From NCBI GenBank assembly GCA_017311185.1, contig JAESUZ010000338.1, positions 434,001 to 498,000 of the forward strand: 64,000 nucleotides of DNA, read 5' to 3'. The DNA is from Proteles cristata cristata. Taxonomy: Eukaryota > Chordata > Mammalia > Carnivora > Hyaenidae. The position numbers and the translations under genes were made by a program. Positions 57,801 through 64,000 of this stretch are shown piece by piece; the stretch's first letter is position 1, and each line of letters starts with the position of its first letter. The notes beneath the pieces were generated by a model that had not been told where the DNA came from, did no database searches, and saw nothing but the letters and a program-made list of their open reading frames with translations.

Positions 57801-58994
57801 GAAGAAATTACTGTACATAGCTATGGGTGCCAGTAGCTCACTTAAAAAATATTCATTCATAAAATAAGGTATGTTCACCTTTGAAACGGAGTCTTGACAT
57901 CAAAACTTCTTTTACAGTTATGGACACAATGGTTTCTGTATGAGACCAGGAACTGAATACCCCACCACTGACTTTTCTGAACCTCAACAGTCCCATTAAA
58001 AATCTTATTCCCTGCTGGCTCCCTGAAAGCCAGAATTGGAACTGGTTTTTTAATCATTTACAAAGAACTGAGAAATCATTTTTATCTTGCAACAGGATGT
58101 TATCATTTTAGAGTAGAAATTTTAGAATATTTTGCCTCCCCAAATCATGTAAGGTTAGGCCATTTGAACCACTCTTCAATGCAAGCGTCAAGGGTCATTT
58201 TTCTCTCAAAGTATTTCCCAACGCCAGTGGTTTTTCCAAATTTTAGTAATTCATTCATTCTTCCTTTAAAAAATCATTTCAAAATCTCTGATATATATGG
58301 AATTCTGATTAAATTAGTTCACTTTAGTAGTGCTCTTGAGGTACTCAAAGTGCTTTTTTTTAAAGAAACAGATTAAAAGCAAGAAATAGTCTTGGATTTT
58401 TAATTCAGTTTCTTGCTGTTAAGAAATTAAAATGACACTAAAATATTAATTATTTTAACTTATTAATTTAGCCAAAATACTGCCAAGATTCCCCCTTTTT
58501 TGTTACATATTTTTTTCTCATATGGATATTTTAAATTTTCATCTGGTAATCTCCCTTGTGATTTATAGCTTTGAAGTGTAGAATATCACCTTTTAACAGA
58601 TGTTGGATAAATATTAATTGGATTTATCTTCTATTTTTTCTTTTTATATTGATATTTTAATCTCAAACTGATTTTGAATAACAGCTTAATATTAAGGTGT
58701 TAACATATCTTTTTTTGTAAATTACTAGTCAGTAATCTCAAATTATTTACTGAAGAATTCTTTCCTTTTCTTTAAATTCTTACATTTCCCTTATCAACTT
58801 TAAATGTATGGTACAAGATTTACCTATATCTTCTCCTGTGTCTTCTGTGACTAGACGCCTGTTTTCTTTATGCTCTCTGTGACAAATGTACCTATTTTCC
58901 TGTTCTTACTGGGGCTGCTGGAAAACCATGTCTCCTAGCCACTCACCCACCTTTAACAACAACAAAAGAATGGTATCAAGAATACACTATTTTT
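54891..58994. other. Longest repeat-poor stretch, unassigned
   Basis: About 4.1 kb with no SINE, no clear LINE and no gene I recognise. It includes short (CAAA)-like runs near 55785-55813 and a poly-T near 57221. Antisense frames of 60-85 codons show no domain. Of all parts of the window this interval could best hide conserved noncoding elements. Confidence 0.45.
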
Positions 58995-59003
58995 AAAGGA
59001 AGA

Positions 59004-59225
59004 GGGGCGCCTGGGTGGCTTAGTCGGTTAAGCGTCCGACTTTTGCTTAGGTCATGATCTCGCAGTTCATGGGTTCGAGCCCCGCGTCGGGCTCTGTGCT
59101 GCCTGCCAGCTCAGAGCCTGGAGCCTATTTCAGTCTGTGACTCCCTCTCTCTCTGACCCTCCCCTGCTCACGCTGTCTCTCTCTCTCCTAGAAATAAATA
59201 AAAATATAAAAAAGAAAAAATAAAT
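59004..59225 (+). mobile_element. SINEC_Fc-type CanSINE, young
   Basis: A full copy, near-identical by eye to those at 21342 and 39446. It has head 'ggggcgcctgggtggc', intact A and B boxes, CT block, 'tcctagaaataaataaa' and an A-rich tail. A short duplication 'aaaggaaga' lies at 58995-59003 and 59226-59234. Confidence 0.97.
59016..59082 (+). promoter_or_regulatory. Internal Pol III promoter (A and B boxes) of the young SINE
   Basis: A box 'tggcttagtcgg' (59016-59027) and B box 'ggttcgagccc' (59072-59082) match the tRNA-type promoter consensus with normal-range spacing. Most other SINE copies here carry damaged boxes. Confidence 0.75.
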
Positions 59226-59234
59226 AAAGGAAGA

Positions 59235-60325
59235 AAACAGTGTAACTACCATGTGCTCAGTGCTCTATTAATCCTTGTGGTTATAACAGAGAAAGCAAAT
59301 GGATCCTCTCGCATCACTCACCATCCAAGGGAGAAGCACTGAACTAATACCAAGTTGATAAGCATGAAAAAGGAAGAAAAAACATCAGTTGATTTACAAA
59401 AGTATCAGAGTTACCTTTCCATGCTGGAATAAACAAAATCCATCAGAGGAAGGACATGTAAATAGATCCTTGAAGTATGGGAAGATATCGGCAAATTTAA
59501 TAAAGCAAAGTAGTGAAAATGAAGCAGTGAGAAATGCATGAAATAATAGAAAATACATTAAAACTTTCATAATAGCTCTCACTGGAAAACATGAAAGAGT
59601 GCTATCAAAACACCAGAATAGTTGAGGCATTCCTCACAGATAGGCTCTCAGATAAGAAATGGGATCAGAACAACTGAGAACGAGCAGAGAAGATACCAGT
59701 CAAAATACAAGGAACACTGGATGGAGGTGTGTGGGGCTGCCCCAGCAGGTGGATGAAATGGAGGATAAGTGTTGGAATTACAGACACAGGAGCACATTCA
59801 GAATAGACTGGGCAGCTTGGCACCCCTCCATATTCTGGACAGTCAGTGACAAAAGTGTTTGTTCTCAGACAGAAGTGGTACCTGGGGACACAATCTGCAG
59901 TGTCCATAGTACCTGTGGACAAGTGAACGGTAATCCTTGCCAATAAAGTAAATGTCAATAGGAAAATGAGTGCACCTGAAACCATGAAACTAACCCAAAA
60001 CACTAAAGAAAAAAAGCAACATCATTAACGACAAAGTTATGAGAAAAAAAAAGAAGACATTAAAAAATATAATTAAATATCCACCCTCAGAGGAAAGTGA
60101 GAGAAAATTGCATATATAATGATTGGGTGAAAGAGGTAGAGGCTAAAGGTAATAGAAAATAAAAATATTTTCTCTGACAAAAACAAAAAAAAGTTGATTG
60201 ATTTAATGTAGAGAAAGAAAAATTAGGGAACAGGAAAATAAAGCAAAATATTTCTCCCAGAATTAAATGCAAAGGGAGAATGGACAGTGTAAGTTTCTGA
60301 AACAAAGAGAATACACACAAAAACT
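59235..60325. other. Unassigned, A-rich at the end
   Basis: From 59640 to 59940 the composition is more even, with overlapping sense and antisense frames of 95 and 112 codons and no domain seen. From 60000 to 60325 A-rich text is faintly L1/HAL1 ORF1-like. Confidence 0.35.
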
Positions 60326-60338
60326 TGAAAACCTTTTA

Positions 60339-60566
60339 TTATTTATTTATTATTTATTTATTTTTTAAAGTTTTCTCTATTTTGAGCGAGAAAGAGAAAA
60401 GAGAGAGATCATGAGCAAAGGAGAGGCAGAGAGAGGGAGAGACAGGGTCCCTACCAGGCTCTGCCCTGTCACCACAGAGCCCAATGCGGGGCCCTAACTG
60501 TGAGATGGTGACCTGAGTTGAAACCGAAAGTTAGAGGCTTAACCTACTGAGCCACCCAGGTGTCCC
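60339..60566 (-). mobile_element. CanSINE, antisense
   Basis: (ATTT)n-like tail, 'tctattttgagcgagaaag', 'gtcaccacagagcccaatg' and head 'gagccacccaggtgtccc'. The duplication 'tgaaaacctttta' / 'tgaaaatctttta' (60326-60338, 60567-60579) has one mismatch. Confidence 0.94.
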
Positions 60567-60648
60567 TGAAAATCTTTTAAATAGGCATTGCAGGAATTAT
60601 AGAGATATGAAGGGAATTAAATGACCGAAAGAGAGAATCAATTATCAG

Positions 60649-60811
60649 AGGGGCTCCTGGGTGGCTCACTCAGTTAAGCATCCAACTTTGGCTCAGGTCA
60701 AGATCTCCTGGTTCATGAGTTTGAGCCCTGAGTCAGGCTCTGTGGTTACAGCTCAAAGCCTGGAGCCTGCTTCAGATTCTGTATGTGTCTCTCTCTCTGC
60801 CTCTCACCTGG

Positions 60812-60869
<58 letters not shown>

Positions 60870-60905
60870 AAAAATAAACTTTAAAAATATTTTTAAAGAA
60901 AAAAA
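60649..60905 (+). mobile_element. CanSINE with expanded TC tract
   Basis: Head 'aggggctcctgggtggctc', 'catgagtttgagccctgag', a CT block expanded to about 23 TC units (60818-60864) and 'caaaaataaact' tail. The duplication 'aattatcag' lies at 60640-60648 and 60906-60914. It forms an inverted pair with the antisense SINE 80 bp upstream. Confidence 0.95.
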
Positions 60906-61239
60906 AATTATCAGGACTCAAAAAGAAAAAAAGAAAGACATGACTTAAAATTCCTTACTCATTGAAGAAAGATGAATGAGAACACTTCCATATCTGGTTG
61001 TAGGAAATTAAATAGCTATGTCCTATGTTAGGAGATTATAGAGAACAAATTGCAAAGCAGAAGAGTGCTTTCTGGCCTTGTTGAAAACCGTAGATCATGC
61101 TTCTCTTATCTGGTTCATGTCTATCTAGGTGTTAGGTCCTGCCTATACTCATACATTCCTTAGACCATGTTATTGCATGGAATATTTGACCCTGTCTTAA
61201 CTCATTTTTCTGCACATTTTCTACACATTCTTACTGGCA

Positions 61240-61870
61240 CAAAGCCCACTGGTGTACTGTGCAATGTTACCCGAGATGTATATTCAATACATAGGGAGCT
61301 AAGAGCAGCTCGGGAGACTTGCCCTAGCAAGCGGGTCCACAGAACTTAACAGACAGAGTCCTACCCAAGGTGAGGATTTACTGCAGCAAAAGGAATACAT
61401 GCCAACAGAAGGAAAGGCCATGTGGGGCAAAGTGCAGAAGAAACAAAGTGCAAGCTTCCAAGTCCTCTCCTTGTGGAATTACACAGGCACGCGTAAGTGC
61501 TTCTGCACATTTTTATAACACATGCCTAGTGTTGTCTTCTAGGGAAGCCCACAGCAGATTTAGTGCCAAAGGATTTTTTTTTAATTCAAGGCTAGTGATA
61601 TGGGCATTCTCTGGCTAGCACATATCAAAATTCCAACCCCCCAGAAAGAAAATAGATAATTAGCATTAACCATGTTATATGCACAAACTGGTGAGGCATA
61701 TTGTGACACTCTTACTCAGTCAGGGGGGTGGGAATTCTGTTGACAATGGGTTTCCTGGAGCCAGGCGAGAGCTATCCATGCAAGCAAGCTTCTGCAAGGG
61801 GAAGAGGCTCAGGGCTGCTCTGGGAACTCCTTTCTGCACAGCATGATAAGGAAATAAAACTTGCTGAGAA
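61240..61870. mobile_element. Possible old LTR
   Basis: 'gaggatttactgcagcaaa', 'aaagtgcagaagaaacaaag', 'cttctagggaagcccacag' and 'gggtttcctggagccaggc' follow an order I associate with an antisense mammalian ERV LTR. The family is not identified and the edges are vague. Confidence 0.4.
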
Positions 61871-62052
61871 TGATTTAGGGAATGTAATAACTCAAATTGT
61901 TGTGATTTAAATATTTTCCTACCACTTTCAAAATTATAGGACAATATTACCAAAAGCGTGTTAAAATGAAGATGAACTATATAATGGGGAATTAACAGAG
62001 TTAAATGAACTAATACCATGAGTATAGTAACAAAAGCATCTATTTATCTTAT

Positions 62053-62236
62053 AACTTTTTTTTTAAGAGAGAGAGAGCAAGGGGGAGAGAGGAGCAGAAG
62101 GAAAAAGAAAGATTAAGCAGGAAACATGCTCAGCACAAAGCCCGACGCAGGACTTCATCCCACAAACCGCTAGATCACAACCTGAGTCCAAATTAAGAGT
62201 TGGACGCTCAGTCAACTGAGTCACCCAGGCATGCCT
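62053..62236 (-). mobile_element. CanSINE, antisense, diverged
   Basis: Short T tail, 'aagagagagagagcaaggg', 'gctcagcacaaagcccgac' and a degenerate head 'gagtcacccaggcatgcc'. The ends are not confirmed by a clear duplication. Confidence 0.88.
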
Positions 62237-63194
62237 ACTAACTTATTTTAAAGACAATATCCCAAGAGGTTAATAATTCTTTACTCAGTTTGAGAAATGT
62301 CAATATAGTGATCAACATTTAATAGTATATTCATCGTATTTTACATAAATTATTGGAAAAAAATTGAAATGTGGGATAAAGGATGGGAGTTCTCACATGT
62401 GGCAAATTCTGTGTCATTTATTAAAAACCACCCATAATTTTAAAAATTCACTGAACATATAAGGGAGGATATCAAAGTCATTATCCATGTGAATAGAGTT
62501 CCCATACTATAACCATCAAGTCGTTCATAACCTAACCAGACTTTTTGTTGTCACTTCAGTGAAGGTAGTTTATTCATTGTTCCTTTGGTGTTACTTGGTT
62601 AGGAGTTATACTTGGTTGATGGCATCATTCGGAAACTTTGGAGGCCTGGTGCAAAGATGCTTTCTGGCACAGAGTGATTGATTTTGATATGCTCAGGGCC
62701 TCAAGCACTTCAAATTTAGGCCCACAATTATCCTGTACCAAGTCTTCGGGTTTATATGTCAGTCTCAGTAATCTGGAGAAAGCCCAGTAACTGCAAAGCA
62801 GCACCGGTAATGTGTTCCTGTCCACAAAGCCTGCCCTTCTTGTATTCACATGGCTCACCACTCAGGTACAAGCCTGTGCTTTTCTTCCACCTCGTTTCGT
62901 CCGTCTGTCTGTCTCTCTTCCTCTCTCTAACACATGTGTTCTAGCTCTCTCTTTATTTGTAGTGATTTCTCTTGCATCCTGCAAGTCCAGAAATGTATGA
63001 TTTATCTTTTATGCCGGATTTTATTTCAGGAAGGCCCCCAAGAGAATTTCATCCACAATTTTAGTGGAAATAGAAGTCCCTACAGGGCACTTTCATGCTG
63101 TATTATTCAGTGAATGACCGCTGATACCATATCATGGAATTATAATACAGAGAAAATCACCATGGGAAAAATAATGTTCGTTTTTCATCCTTTC
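62237..63194. other. Unassigned sequence
   Basis: Nothing recognised. Frames of 62-78 codons near 62625-63000 lack any domain. Confidence 0.4.
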
Positions 63195-63420
63195 ATTCAA
63201 TAAATCCTATAAATTCAATACACATGTATATAGGGTTTATTGAGAGCCAAGCATTGTAGTTAGTTAGAGAAGTTAGAGACTGAAGTTAGAGACTTCAGAC
63301 AGAAATAAAGCAGTGGCCCCTACTCTTAGAGACCAATGTGTAGTGAAGACACAAACCAACTTGTAAATGAATAAATTATAATACCTTGTGATAGAGGGAA
63401 AATTAGGGAAAACAGGGATA
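63195..63420 (-). mobile_element. Old L2-like repeat, second copy
   Basis: 'tttattgagagccaagcatt', 'ggcccctactcttagagac' and 'ttgtaaatgaataaattat' follow the same family order as 17945-18260. It is diverged. Confidence 0.4.
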
Positions 63421-64000
63421 CATGAATCAGACACTATATCATGAATTCACCATAATCTACTCATATTATTTCTCCCTGAGTATAATGAAAACCATCCTTC
63501 ACCACTCGATGCAGGTAGCCTAGGCCAAATGACTACTGACCAAACAGATTAAATGCAGACCAACTAGAATGGACAACTTCAAAGTGAAAACTGTGAAACC
63601 CCCTGTGCAACCTCCAGTTTCTCCATTCCTTTGCAGTGACAAATAAGGAAGCCTTTTGTGAGGCCACAAGCTCAAGGTGGCCCGGGTTCCCTGGCTACGA
63701 CAAGGTGGTCCAGTGCTCTTAGCCACTACTAGGACTCCTGGTGAACTTTGTAAAAATAGGCAGACCACTTAAATCTTTGAGGTGTTGATTAAATGTAGCA
63801 CAGCTTAGATTATCCTTGTAATAAAATATAGAAATAGCATAGAGTATAGAATTGACTTTGTTAGAGTAAGAGAAGATTCAGGGAAGAGCAATATCTGAGG
63901 CAGACACAGATCATGTGCAAACTCATTAAGGTGTGAAACTCATTACTGTATTTGGGAAACTAGAAACTGTTTCTGAGATAATTATTTTGGGTGCCATGAA
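63421..64000. other. Unassigned sequence to window end
   Basis: No gene or repeat recognised. An antisense frame of 82 codons (63520-63768) has no domain I know. Confidence 0.4.

Noticed and set aside
59659..60003. Overlapping 95- and 112-codon frames
   Set aside because: No domain seen. Overlap on opposite strands with even composition is typical of chance frames.
1..64000. CRISPR array, bacterial operons, ribosome binding sites
   Set aside because: Regular repeats are SINE copies or microsatellites. There are no direct repeats with unique spacers, and the sequence is mammalian.

Overview
This window is noncoding nuclear DNA from a carnivore, almost certainly a cat (Felidae). The evidence is 32 copies (by eye) of a tRNA-derived CanSINE. 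Its head reads 'ggggcgcctgggtggc', it has an internal 'ggttcgagccc' B box, and it ends in a CT-rich stretch followed by 'aaataaa'. That is the feline SINEC_Fc type, not the dog SINEC_Cf type. The sequence is AT-rich. I found no exon, tRNA, rRNA or other functional RNA gene that I can support. Nearly every open reading frame is antisense SINE, LINE debris or microsatellite translation.

Layout. 1-5,200: SINEs, an antisense old L1 3' end (345-1285) and smaller L1 pieces. 5,700-8,800: an old LTR-like repeat and a 455-bp GAAA/GGAA polypurine tract (7525-7979). 9,000-11,900: antisense L1 fragments, including an L1 5'UTR and ORF1 start (10385-11905). 12,760-16,490: a HAL1 half-LINE followed by an L1 split by an MLT1-type LTR. 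16,630-17,080: a SINE inserted in a SINE. 20,860-25,370: overlapping old L1 and HAL1 fragments with SINEs. 26,288: a MER3-like hAT element. 27,308: a MIR. 29,320-30,020: three SINEs. 32,176-33,030: the youngest L1, 5'-truncated, with an intact target-site duplication. 33,885-35,225: an old L1. 39,418-39,863: another SINE-in-SINE. 41,485-45,290: a long antisense L1 with ORF2 and ORF1 remnants. 47,400-54,890: sense L1 sequence carrying five SINEs, one LTR-like repeat and one solitary ERV1-like LTR (52503-53216). 59,004-62,236: four SINEs and a further LTR-like block.

Stretches with no recognisable content are mainly 1286-2785, 3029-4105, 18261-19560, 30038-32175, 35618-39402, 45291-47395, 54891-58994 and 62237-63194. 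They may be intronic or intergenic; the sequence alone does not say which.

There is no gene network here. The story is a layered insertion history: ancient L2/MIR/MER3, old L1 and HAL1, MLT-type LTRs, an ERV1-type LTR, then successive waves of CanSINE and one fairly recent L1. Target-site duplications let several insertions be ordered in time. I found no convincing undescribed biological system. The best leads are the polypurine tract, repeat expansions at the same site in two L1 copies, a perfect 27-bp tandem duplication, and young SINE/L1 insertions that may be polymorphic. Repeat family names are from memory of consensus sequences and were not checked by a search.
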